64,000 nt of DNA from the NCBI GenBank assembly GCA_001939145.1, contig LSRX01000664.1:161756-225755 (forward strand), given 5' to 3'. Source of the DNA: Symbiodinium microadriaticum (Eukaryota > Sar > Dinophyceae > Suessiales > Symbiodiniaceae). The position numbers were made by a program, and so were the translations under genes. Under the pieces are notes generated by a model. It did no database searches. It saw only the letters and a program-made list of their open reading frames with translations, and had not been told where the DNA came from. Positions 25,770-47,677 of the stretch are shown here, in pieces (the stretch's first letter is position 1; each line of letters begins with the position of its first letter).

Positions 25770-28700
25770 TCTTGACCACTCTTCGCAAGTCTACATGTGG
25801 TCATTCGAAAGCCGGAGTTGCCCATGAAGCCTCAGCACCACAGGCTTCAGCACCGGTCTCGGCTGTCTTGGTCCACCAAAGGAGGAATGGACTCCAGAGC
25901 TATGACGGCTAGCCGTAAAAAGGCACGCACGGCATGACACCGAATAGGCTTCTGTTTGCATGCAGCCCCTGACGATGACATGTCGAAATCCCGTCGCTCG
26001 GACATTGGATTGAGGTGTGCGGCTCTCTCAATGCAGACATTATTATAGAGCAGGCCTCTCAGGTTTATCTGCCCTAGACTACTGTCGGGTCATTCTGTGT
26101 GGCTCAGGATCAACCGTTTCCCGAAGAAGGGTGAGACCCTAGGGACACGCAGCCATAGCCCCGGCCTGGGAAAGCACACCCTGGCGTGCACAAGCACTCC
26201 GAAGACATCATCGTAAGAAGGTGTGAGAGACCTTGGCTACTTTCTTTAGGTTGGTGGCGGTTCTGTACGTTCCTTGTGTGCTGTATCCAGGTGCTGATAC
26301 GGGAGTCATGGTGCCGGGCGGAAAAGGCCTGCCGTCTTTAAGGGATCCCGACAATGACTGGAGCTGCGACAGCTAGGGCACCTTAAACGTTCATGGCCTA
26401 GTGCGCAGTGGTCGGTCCCTGAATCGGGTCGCATGTTCGCTTTGGTTACGTGGGAAGCCGCGCTCTCGGCGGCTTACCAGCATGTGCGTACCTGCAAGGC
26501 GCCAACCAGGCAGTAGCAGCTTCCCGCCTTGCAGCTGGTACTCCCAGGAAGGCTGGGAAATGGCTGTAGCCTATGCTGTGTTGGTACCCGCACGATGATG
26601 CTTGAGTTTCCTTGTCTCGTGGTTTCTGCCTGCCTTGCGGCTTTTGACTTGCGGTCAGAATACGGCTGACGTTTGGAGACGGCGAGAGAGAAGAGAGAGG
26701 GATGAGGAAGAAAGTGCTGTGTACGATGCACGACAGCGAACGTTCCTCCATGAGCACATGTGTCTGCTCAGCAGGCTCAGTTCGTTTGCCAATTCGGAAA
26801 TGTCTGTGGCTTACTTCGTTTTGTCGAGCGTACATGCCTCGAACGGCTGCGTGTGCAGCAGAGCCGTCCTGTCTCGGATGGGCGAAGTACACAGACTAAT
26901 TCTGAAACATGAAATCGATTCGTTTTGGAGCTATGCTTGCACTGCCCAGGACTCGCATGCCACAAAGCTGGAGCAGGTACTCGTGGCACCTCAGCTGGAA
27001 ACTTCACGCGTCTTGCAAGGTTTTCAAGCGCCGATCAGCTTTTGTACTTGTCGGCAATGGAGCAGCGGCCACTCGTAGGCCCAAGGCACAGCATGAGCAG
27101 CAAAGCTCGGCTTCAGCCGCGACAACTTGAGGCAAATCTTGTGGTCGGGCCCACTGCCTTGAAACCGGATCCTGGCCGCTTGGAGCTTGAGAAACCTGAA
27201 GCAATGAAAGGCAACAGCTCCCCACAACAAGAAAAGCAGCTGTCAGTGGTCGTACAGTACTCTGTCAGCCTCTTGGAAACCCGCCCAAGCAGAAAATCAC
27301 TTCGGGCGTTGGCGGTTTGATCGAGGGTGGACACCGGCGGAAATCAGGAGGAGTGGGGATGGAGCTCGGATCATCCAAGATACATTTCTCTGCAGGCCTT
27401 GTGGATCGAACAGCACATTCGAGCGCTCGAGAGCATGACTTTGTTGGGCTGAGGACAACGGCTTAGATCTCAGCGGCTGCGGCCGGGCCCAGAAGCCGCC
27501 GGAAGCTGATGCGCATGAGTGGGTAAGTGATGGTTGCGTGTGATTGCGTGTGTCTCAAAGCGCCGTTTTATCGCTTGCATGTCTACCTGGCAGGTCTGGG
27601 CAAGCTTTCATTTTCCTGGAGGCAGATGGCCGCTTCCCCAGCCGTTCACGCACCAAATCGTGGTGGAAGTGGTGTGCAGCATGTTGGGCGTTGCTGCCGA
27701 GACTGCTGATGCATCTGAGAATGTCGGGTTTGCATGACACCAGAAGCTTCGAAGGTTCCAACTCCATTCTCATCGTCGGCGGGTCGAATGTCGCGTGGCC
27801 TGCAGAAGTTGTCGACTTCCAGAGGCCTATCACCGATGCTGCTGCTCGATCTTTGTCACAAGCTGACCTTTTCCGGCAAGGCTCATACAGGGGGCGAGTG
27901 CCGTCCTACTCCAACAAGAGATTCCAAAGTACGTCAATGAGGCGTCTGGACGCATGGGGACCTTGGAGTCGTTGTCGGCGTTCCTTTTCATGGAAAGGCT
28001 GCTTGCTACTCGCATAAGCAGTGATGACCCGAGAGAGTTTAGCACTCGCAAGCAAAAGCGCACTGATAGGCCAAACGTAATTGGCCGTCATTGACTCAAG
28101 CCTTCAATCAAGCAGAAACCCCTGAAGGCCGTGGCCTCCGTTGCCCATGCAGCGGGCGCTGCGGCCTCGACTTCTTGTGGGTGGCATGTGAACCCCTTCA
28201 CACCAAAAACAGGAGTCAAAGCGTTTGGGGTCACCTGATAAGGTGCCTGTGATTCAAGATGTTGGTGGCGAAGAGCGTGACTTTCCAGACGAGTGCCCAG
28301 CTCAACCAGGAATGCCGCAGGAGTGCTCGTGACATCAATATCGTCGCTGGTATGATAACCACGACTTTCTATTAAATTTAGCGACCTCGTACTTTGGACC
28401 TTGGTGCGTCGCCGTGGTGCACGACCCCGAATATATCCGAAGATCAGAGCTGATCCGGAGGTTTAGTCCTACTTCTGCCTGCACGTGAGTCTTTTCACTT
28501 GGTGCCCAGGCATCTGAAAAAGCAGGAAGCTCGGCGGACTCACGTTCACGGATTATGCCAGACAAAGTTTGCAGCAAGATGGTAAACTGCTTGCCTACAT
28601 CGAACAATTTAGGGAAAATGCATGATGGCGTCCAGACGAGTACATAGACCTACACAGGTCTGCAATAAATACAATCAAAAAGCGGGCATGAGTTGTAGCT

Positions 28701-29511
28701 GCAGGCTTGACTATATCTGCCCAAATGAGCCCGGGGCTCAGAACTGAATCGGCAACGGGCCTGCCGTGCACACGACATGTTGTATCCCGGTGAAGCTGAA
28801 TGTGACACCTCAGGACGGAGCTGGAGAGGCTAACTGGCATGCCAACGGATTCTCGATTTGCATCACCCGCGAGCTTAAGCGCTCAGTCACACCATAGGTT
28901 AAGCAGAACGGCCTGCAAGCGTACGTGGGTGCAGCCAAGGACTCGGAGGCAAAAGTTGCCAGGGACTTGTTGAAGACCTCTTGGCATACGATGTGTGAGC
29001 AATTGGGCGCTGAGGTGGCAGCAGCCAGGATGGATGGAAGTTGGCCGTCTCGTGCAACAGTGGCTTACAATTGATGTGTACCGGCAGTGCACCTGCACGG
29101 CAGATATGCCGGCGAGGAGTTTGCAGAAGAGGGGCGTCAAGAACGTCCTTTGCACTCTTGGTCGCAGCCCTGGATTCGGAGATGGACCGAGATGATATGA
29201 GTAGCACGCATCGCCAAGTGCTGCCACGCGAGATTTCACAGGTGGTGTGTTTGAGAAATCACATGTTCCATTTTTCACCGCAGGGTAACCAGCTCACTGG
29301 TTTTGTAGAGCTCACCCCTTCAATTCGGAGCCATGCCGCAAGATTCTTTGGCCCCGGCCTTAGGTTTAGCCAATGCCAAAGGCAAAACTGCGAGAGCTGC
29401 CTGTCGGCTTCGTGAATGTGAGCCGAGAGAACGACGCTGAGTGAGAGACTCTGCCCGACACGAAGTAGGAGATCCCACAGAAGATGCCCTCGTTCACGGA
29501 AGGACAACCAA
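25770..29511. other. Region between NAA30-like gene and RPT1; weak exon-like pieces
   Basis: No family recognised. Possible coding pieces on the + strand are near 27068-27260 (SSKARLQPRQLEANLVVGPT), 27396-27452 (ALWIEQHIRALESMTLLG then stop), 27636-27690 (FTHQIVVEVVCSMLGVAA) and 28903-28995 (KQNGLQAYVGAAKDSEAKVA). They could be exons of one spliced gene, but I could not join them in frame with confidence. Confidence 0.3.
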
Positions 29512-39888
<10,377 letters not shown>

Positions 39889-41288
39889 GCCGCTCCAGCG
39901 GCCGGCCCTGAGCACTGCGTATCACTAGACAAGTATCGCAGAGGTTCTAAGGCCTGCTGGCACCCAGAACCCCATGGGGACCCAGTGGCATGGCAAGGTA
40001 CAGCCTTTCCTGGATCCTTCAGCTGTCAGTCTTTAGCAAAGAGCCAATGATAAGCAGCATGGCGCATGGCCTTCATGTCGCATAGACAGCACCGAAACGG
40101 TGAGGCGATCCAGTAGGTGCAACACTCGAAGACTTGGACATGCTTGGAATAAGTTTCTGTCTAGAGGCCTTGATACAGCCGAGCATCAGCTGGGTGCATC
40201 AGCTGAGAACAGAAGTGCACGGCCAAAAAAGGCGACATGCCAAATGTGACAGTCAGCCGACATCGCCTCATCTGCCGGCCTTACACCCTACCTTAGGCCG
40301 AGAGGCACATTTCAGGACAATAGGCTCATGTAAAACCTGAGTGGGTTGCGTCTTGTTACTAAGAGTCAGAAGAGAAGCCATCCGAGCTTCGAGGAAAGGA
40401 TGGGGCTGTGCTGGTCACTGCCCAGGGCCAGGCCTCTTGCCATGCAAGAATGTGAAGTTTACTTGCTACATGCATGCTATGACCCAAACATCCAGCGATG
40501 CCTTTCTGCAGAACCTCATTACACATTAAGCAAGGTTCTGCGGCAGACCAGCTTTCCAGTGCGCCTGGCTAAGAGCCTTTGTGTGCGTGACCGCAGCGGC
40601 AGACTTCGACATCGGGGCTCGGGCCGGGTCGGTTTTCCAAAGAGTCACAGACTGCCATAGGGTACGGTGAAGCCCTGTCAAACTCAGGGCTTCTAGAACA
40701 AAGGCTTTGTTCTACGAGGCGTCCAGTTGCAACGGGCTCATGCCACTTTCCGAGGCCTGGCGGCAAAGTCGTCGACACCACGGGCCGCGGACCGAGTTCG
40801 ACAAATGCCAAATGCTGTGGGCGCGCGGGATGCCGGGATTCTGTGCTTCTTTGGAAGAGTTCGTGTGTAGTGTAGTTTCGGTAGCGCTTGCCGAACTCCG
40901 GACCATATTTAGAGTTGACGTTGAGATGCATTGAGTATCCTGTGTGTGGCGACGAAGCTGTGAGGAAAGGCTACCTGTGAGGCAGAGCCTTGGTGAGGCA
41001 TGTTTGCGTTAGGTCCGTTAGGGGGAATGATTCGGCACCCTCACAGCCTGACATGTCCGATTGGAGCCAGTTTGGGTCAAGAGTTGCGGAGCAACCAGGT
41101 AACGAGTCTATTGCACAGAGCCTTTTCAGGTGAGCTCACTCGGGTTCCATAAGGTGACCAAGCGTGAACCTCATTTTTCTCGCATTACGAACTTCCGTCG
41201 CTTCGGGTGGGCTTGAAGCAGATCGTGCTCAACTGATTGAACCAAGTGTGATGTAGTGACCACGCTATGCGACACAATGTCGTGACTC
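39889..41288. other. Spacer between RPT1 and the 539-aa gene
   Basis: Nothing firm. Open frames at 40346-40660 and 40707-40934 are mildly coding-like but show no recognised motif or matching splice junction; they may be 5' exons of the next gene. Confidence 0.4.
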
Positions 41289-42908
41289 ATGGGCAGTTAC
41301 CGTGAGTTCAGATGGGAGCAGGTTCGTGCAGAAATCCGACTTCAGTCGGCGGTTTGGCCCGAGAGCACCTACCGCAGCAACCCGCTCGGCCAGGAGGACG
41401 TTTCGTATGTTACGGTTGATGAACCGGCCAGCACAGAGAAGCTTGTCATTGCAGCAGCGCGGTCTGCAGCAAGGAAGAAAGAAGAAGTGGAGACCTTTAC
41501 CAAGGCAAACCTACAGTACCACTTGAGGGACCGTGCTTCAGCATTGATTGATTTCGCCATGTCGGAGGAAGGCATCGAGAGCATCCATCAAAACCAGTTG
41601 CAGTCGAAGCCGAAGTCATGTACTCACCGGAGGCTCGGAGTAGTGGGCCAGAGGGATGGCACATCGACTTGCACTTCACCGACCACTGCATCAACGCACA
41701 CCGAAGCACGGCAAGGAGCAGCAGTCTCGGTTTGGTCACCTGGAGAGTCACCAGAACTCGACGAAATCCCAGCCCGTCGTGCGAGAATCCATGAGCTCCA
41801 GCAGGCCATTTTGGACCATGACGAGGAGCGGCTGGCAAAGGTGGCTTTAGGAACCTTTCCGCTTCTCGGAGCCCGAAACCAACCAGTTCTCCCAGTTCCT
41901 CCTTTGGCTGAGAATTTGAGGATGTCCTTGCCGCAGCGCCTGCGTTTCGCCACGGCCAACAAAATCGCGAAGGGCTCCAAGAGGTATGAGCTTCTGGAAA
42001 GTCAAGTTCGGGCTAACGAGGCGAGCGATGTACCATTGCGACATGCCGCGACAGATGCCTTGGAAAGCGTTGGTTCCTTTGATGCCGTCATCCCTCAGGG
42101 GCCAGGACGGATTTTTCCTAAACCGCCCTATGAGTTGAAACGGCCATGCCACACGGTGCAGGACATCTTGGGCAATGCTAATGAGCTTCTGACAATCAAC
42201 GCTGCTGAGGATCGGTGGATGCCGTTGGCATGGCGGATGACTTCGGCCGCGTACTTCGCTGAGCCGACAGATGTCCTCCACATCACACGCCTTTTGGCCC
42301 AGTTGGCCTGCAAAAAGCACGGCTTCACTGCTACTACGAAGACGGATCTGTACCAGATGGCCAACTCGACGCTTCACTCCTTGACTCATCGCCTGCGGGA
42401 TCTGAGCATCGAGCTGATCACGGAGATTTGCGAAACGATGGGCGACATGCGGCTTGGAAGCCAGTCCTTGCTGGATTCGCTGTTGGCGCAGCTGCGAGTT
42501 CTGCACCACCAGGATCCGGAGGTGCTCAGTGAGAGGCACTCACTCCGCCTTTGCCAGGCACTGTCACGGATGCAGGGTGTTCCCCAACGTCTTGGCAAGG
42601 GGGGTGGTCGCTCTGGTGCTGAACGCATGGATGCATTGGGTGCCTGTGGCGATGCAGATCACTCCACGGCCAGCACCGGACGATGCGAGCAGGGACGGCG
42701 CCACCCAGTTCCCTCTCCCTGTTCCCGCCCTCTGCTCAGTGGTCTTGGCACCCGTCGAAGAGGAGCCTTGGACGTGAGCGGCTTGCATCGCCCGGCGGTT
42801 TTGCAGAATCAGGAGATCTTGGCGATCTTACAGCAAAAATCCTCTCAGGCTAAATTGCAACCGCGGGCTGTGGCTCCTGCCGTAGCTGACGCTGAGCTAC
42901 CTGCATAG
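41289..42908 (+). CDS. Uncharacterised helical protein, 539 aa
   Basis: A single long open frame, rare in this intron-rich window. The ATG is the first after an in-frame TGA two codons upstream, and the stop is TAG at 42906. Residues about 1-100 are charged and helical. A region around 220-430 looks like helical repeats (RFATANKIAKGSKRYELLES, ITRLLAQLACKKHGF, LYQMANSTLHSLTHRLRDLS). This recalls the leucine-rich helical-repeat organelle RNA-binding families (FASTK/RAP type), but no RAP signature is visible, so that is only a guess. From about residue 440 the composition shifts to Gly/Arg/Ser/Pro, while another frame reads hydrophobically (about 42560-42680); an unspliced intron or a frameshift there is possible. 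The final 45 residues again look helical. Confidence 0.6.
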   Translation: MGSYREFRWEQVRAEIRLQSAVWPESTYRSNPLGQEDVSYVTVDEPASTEKLVIAAARSAARKKEEVETFTKANLQYHLRDRASALIDFAMSEEGIESIHQNQLQSKPKSCTHRRLGVVGQRDGTSTCTSPTTASTHTEARQGAAVSVWSPGESPELDEIPARRARIHELQQAILDHDEERLAKVALGTFPLLGARNQPVLPVPPLAENLRMSLPQRLRFATANKIAKGSKRYELLESQVRANEASDVPLRHAATDALESVGSFDAVIPQGPGRIFPKPPYELKRPCHTVQDILGNANELLTINAAEDRWMPLAWRMTSAAYFAEPTDVLHITRLLAQLACKKHGFTATTKTDLYQMANSTLHSLTHRLRDLSIELITEICETMGDMRLGSQSLLDSLLAQLRVLHHQDPEVLSERHSLRLCQALSRMQGVPQRLGKGGGRSGAERMDALGACGDADHSTASTGRCEQGRRHPVPSPCSRPLLSGLGTRRRGALDVSGLHRPAVLQNQEILAILQQKSSQAKLQPRAVAPAVADAELPA

Positions 42909-45900
42909 GCATAGACCAATGGGATTGCATGAGCATAGGATGTTTCTGAAGGAAACTCGTACGAATTTTGAAGCAGAGAGCTGGTGGTCTTCACCTCGAA
43001 CTTCGAAGTTGGAACTGCTGCTCTGATCTAGAGGGAAGCGAGGAGGGACAGCGCAGAAGCAAAGAACCTGGTGACTCCTAGTGTTGTATTATGGCAACTT
43101 GTGATGAAGCCAGAAAAGCACATGCTTGAAACGTGCTGTTTTGCAAGTCCTTCCTGGCTTCCTGGCGTAATTTTAGCCCGTATGCCCTGATGAGTTTCAC
43201 CAATAGTTGATAAGGCACAGGGTCTCGCCTGAGATGTCCTTCTGGGTTGCCATGATGCTCCGTAAGCCCGCAGTCCCTTCTTTTTGAACTGAGGAGCGGG
43301 CGATTGCTTCCGCGCGGCTTTTGCTGTGGCACTGGTGGAAGGGAAACCGTTGCAGGAGGGGTAATTGTGTTTTGCATGGTTCTGTTGCAAGGATAACCAG
43401 CTGACTGTCCGGCATCACTGACTTGGGTCTGTAATTAAGTGTCGAGAGACCTTTCCACGGATGCTAGGGTTGTGTGATCACAGCGGCTGTGTGCGCTAGT
43501 GAACTAAGGCCCATTCAAGAAAGGGACCTTGAGTGCTGTGTGCAGAAGCAGCTGAGACTGGTGCGATATGAAAACATCAGCAGCTCATTGCACCAAATAT
43601 GATCTTCGATTGTTGAACATAACGAAACCGTTGCATGGTCTGAGAGACATCTACCGACATCGGGCTCAGAGGGGAGGCACCGCTGAAGCAGGCGATTGAT
43701 GTTTGGATATTGGGAGTCTTTAGAGATTTTGGAGCCAAGTCCACACAAGCCCGTGGCGTCCGATTTTCGAGTTTAGACTTTATAGACTTGAGGGTTCAGC
43801 AGAACGAGCAACTCAGGGCTAAGCTAAGCCTTAGCAAGCACACGCCCGTGAGAAAACAAAGCGAAGACAGGTCACATTGTACCTGACCGGCCTTGTGCGC
43901 AGTTCTAGCGTGGGAACATGTACTCCACATGATATCAAATAAGCAATTTCCAACAATTTCCAACACGTGGTGGCAGGAATGTATGAAATTTGCTGTGGCT
44001 GCTGGGGCATTGACAGCTGGGTCCCTATCGACTGAATGATGGAGTCGCTTGTTTGCCCGAGCCTGCTGATTGTCAGTCGCAGGACATCGTGGCAGTACTG
44101 TAGCACTTTGATCCATCACCCTGTGCTGGGTGGAGGGGTATTACACGACCCAACCACGGGAAGTTAGCCCAATCGCGGTGTGCCATGGGGTGTACGGCAA
44201 TCCCTCTGTGACGGCATCATGTAACACAAACATTTGCGAAAGACAAGGAACGCCACTTCACAGCAACATTTCGTCTGTGGAAAAGTGACAAATCACAACT
44301 TCGGCCGTATCCGGACCGGAGACCGATTGTGGCTTGTTGGGGCCAAGACCTTCCTGACAGGTTATTTGGGTTTTTTGTCTTGGGCAAACGGTGGGCTGGG
44401 GCACCCTCGGGTGTGGCAAGCGCATCGATAGCCTTATCGGACCCGCGGTTTTAAGCAGCCAAAGCTTTTGCTTGTGAGTTCGGATGTACAGTTGGGCCAA
44501 TGCCGGCGATGGGACATGGTTAGCAGTCCACTGCAGTCCTTCGCAGTCCGCTGCGACCCCTGCAGTCTTGCGTTTCTGTGGCTGGCGATGGGCCGGAGCA
44601 TGCTGAGGTATAGTGGGGGTACAGTTAGAAGTCAGCATTTATACAAGAGAAGAGCCCTGCTTGACCCGCGATATTGGGCCGTTCGCAGACCCTGCAATCC
44701 TGCGCGTTCCTGTGGTTCCAGTCGTCCACCACAGTCTACTGCGGGCTACTGCAATCCTTGCAGTTCGCTGCAACCCCTCCAATCCTGCGTTTCTGTGGTT
44801 GGTGAGCGGGGCAGCCTGACGTATAGTAGGGGTGTAGTTGGGAGTCAGCCTTTATACAAGAGAGGGGAGCCGCTGCAGTGTCCTGTTTTCCTGTGGTTCC
44901 TGCAGAGTAAGTTCCAACGCAGTTCACTGGAGGAATGACCATCTGCCCTGAAGTCGCAATGCGGGGCTGTAAGGGAAAGGATAATCCCATTCACATTTGC
45001 TGTGAGCTGCTATGACTTTAGTTGACCTTTGTAGACTTCGATAATCAACATTGAGCAAATGATCGATGGTCTTCAAGCATGCACACGTCATAGTTGCTCG
45101 GACGTAGTAAAAGCGTGCTAATCCCCAAACCCCTTCTAATGGCGACGAAGACAGTCCTGAAAGTCAATTTTCGGCACGTGTTCCTCGACTTTGGGCTGAG
45201 CGGTGTGCCATGGGGTGGGCTGAGATCAGGTGTTGTGGGCTGGGAAACCCCCGGCTGGCAGTTGGACTCAGCGCGTCTTCTAGTTGAGTTCCCATCCTGA
45301 CAAGGACACCTGGATGGACACGATGACATAGGCTTTAAATCCTTAGTCTTGGTTCAACGCGCAAACGCCGAAGCTGTTTCAAGCTTGGCCAGGTTTCGAA
45401 AATGGGCGCTGTGCCGAGTCTGCCAACAAGAGCAGAGTGGCAGCCTTACTTGCTGATAACAAAGTGCAACTTGCAAGTCGTGTAGCCGCCAAGTAACTGG
45501 TGCTGCACAAATGCGAGGGCCAGCGTGTGTTCGCATGATGTTGATGGACTTGGCAAGTCGGCCGTTGCGACAAAACATGGTACCTTTAAAACTTTGCTAC
45601 GACAAGCAAGCCCACGCATTGCCTTGCCCAGGGTCACTGCCCTGGCCAGCTGAAGCAGTGCAGGAGTGCCAAAGATGAGAGCAGCCTTCCTTCCGTTTTA
45701 GCCCCCCGTAAGGTGCAGCAGGCCGTAGAACTTAAGTAAGGCAGGGATCATGCACCATGCATGGCAGGTTCGTCGTAGCCAGGCGGCAAGCACTAATGCA
45801 GTTTCTGCCCGAACTCTCACAATGCCACTCTGCTATAGAACAAGTCCGACTTCACAGACACTGATACGTTTTCGGCTCATGTTGGCAGAAGTTTCTGAGG

Positions 45901-45952
45901 TACCTGCTTGCATGAGTGTGAACGACAATTCTGAACGACATGCAGAAGTTTA
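42909..45952. other. Intergenic region with a duplicated segment
   Basis: No gene recognised on either strand. The only structure is the direct repeat at 44531-44900, listed separately. Confidence 0.5.
44531..44900. repeat. Direct tandem repeat, period about 220 bp, two copies
   Basis: Unit 1 (44531-44718) and unit 2 (44751-44900) share long matches: CTGCGTTTCTGTGG-type sequence, then the GTATAGT(A/G)GGGGT block, then TTATACAAGAGA. Each is followed by a TTCCTGTGGTTCC tail. The units differ by point changes and short gaps, so the duplication is not recent. Confidence 0.8.
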
Positions 45953-46428
45953 CATTGCGACCGCGCAGGGGCAAAGATTAACGTCGTCCGCGCCGCGCGC
46001 GCCACTCGCCCACGCGGGCCACGCGCGCCACAGCCAGGCAAACAGGAACGAGTGGAACACGTAAGGCATAAGGCGACTGGGACCATGGGAACATTGATTT
46101 ATTGGAGCTCCCAGGACAGTGCGACTGCACAAGGAGGTGCGCGAGGAACTGAAGTCGTCCAAACCACTCCCGCCACTCGCCCCACTCGCCACTCGCACTG
46201 TAGACGAAAGGAATGAGTGGAGCAGGTAACGTACAGGGCGAGTGGAGGCACGAGTGGAACGAGCGCAACGGTCGGCTCGAGTGGAACGGTCAGATTCGCC
46301 CCCCCTCACACGGGCACTAGTAGTAGTAGTCGTCGTCGTCGTCGTCGTAGTAGTAGTAGCAGCAGCAGTAGTAGTAGTAGCAGCAGCAGCAGCAGTAGTA
46401 GTAGCAGTAGTAGTAGTAGCAGCAGCAG

Positions 46429-46481
<53 letters not shown>

Positions 46482-46855
46482 CATTGCGACCACGCAGGGG
46501 GAAAATTAAAGTAGTCGGTGCCACTCGCGCCGCTCGCCCACGCGTGCCACTCGCGCCACTCACGCCACAGCTAGGCAACAGGAACGAGTGGAGCAGATAA
46601 GGCACAGGGCGAGTGTAGCGAGTGGAACGATTGAACATTGATTCACTGGCGCCCCCAGAACAGTTCGACGGCGCAAGGGAGCGGGGCGAGGAGTCGAAGT
46701 CGTCGGCGCCACCCGTGTCATTCGTGCCACTCGTGCACTCTCCACTTGCGCTGTAGACGAAAGGAATGAGTGGAGCAGGAACGACTGGAACGGTCGGAGC
46801 GAGTGCTAATGAGTGGAACAGACGGATTAGCCCCCTCCCCCACGCCGACACTCTC
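45953..46855. repeat. Duplicated GC-rich unit flanking an AGT/AGC trinucleotide array
   Basis: Unit 1 (45953-46316) and unit 2 (46485-46855) align over about 365 bp: both start CATTGCGACC(G/A)CGCAGGGG, contain CACTCGC/CGAGTGG motifs, GAACATTGATT and TGTAGACGAAAGGAATGAGT, and end in a CCCCCTC-CACG stretch. Between them, 46317-46484 is (AGT)n mixed with AGC and CGT. The long poly-Ser or poly-Val frames read here are repeat artefacts. Confidence 0.9.
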
Positions 46856-47677
46856 AGGACAGGACCCAATTATTTGCAACAGCTGATTTGTTTGATGTTT
46901 GGCTGGGGGATGCTGGGGGTCCACTCGCTAGCCATTGGTACTAGATTTGTGCTGAGCCTAGCTATGCGTCTGCATCACAACACATTCTGATTTGTTGACT
47001 GTCAGAGAGGCTGGCCACGACTGCCCGAACATGGCCAGGCTCATAATCCTCACCCCATTGACACGCCTCAACTCTATACCTCTGCTCACAAGCACCCAAA
47101 ACAAAGCGCCTCCTGCACGACAGGATAGCGTCGTTTGCAGCGCTCCGCTGAACACGGCCGTGGGTTACAGGTTGAAAATTGCCTGGGCACTGGCATATAG
47201 TTTTTTAGTGACTAGTGAACTACTGAACAGAGTACACCCTTTCGATCATCCCCCCATGTGTTGCGGCAGCAATTCTGCATCACAAGATGCATGCTACAAA
47301 GAGATTCATGCATACGCCCTGGGCGCTCACCGCAAGTGGCCGACTAGCTCATTGGCATGTGGTCTCTCCGAAGTTGGAATTGCAAGTGCGAAGCGGCCCG
47401 GGGCAATGTCCAGAATTGGTATGTCTTGGTATAGCCCATTGCCTTTTCAACTTTTAAGCTCGTCCCGTATACGTTTCCTCAGTCCTGCAACGCCGTAGTG
47501 TTAAAAGAGCCTGGCGACGCCTATTTGCAGCCCAATTCAGGAGGAGTTTCTGACTGCTTGTTGTCTAGATCACAAATCTTCACGACTGAATACTCTCCCT
47601 GTTCCGAGCCATTTCACCAACTAGGAGCAGGGTAAGGGCTGGGGACTCCGCAGGGGTGCTGGAAGCATCTACCCTCG

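Noticed and set aside
41847..42539. Minus-strand 230-codon frame
   Set aside because: Shadow of the 539-aa + strand frame, with no recognised motif.
46217..46869. Poly-Ser, poly-Val and poly-Leu frames
   Set aside because: Translation of AGT/AGC repeats in both strands; no gene evidence.
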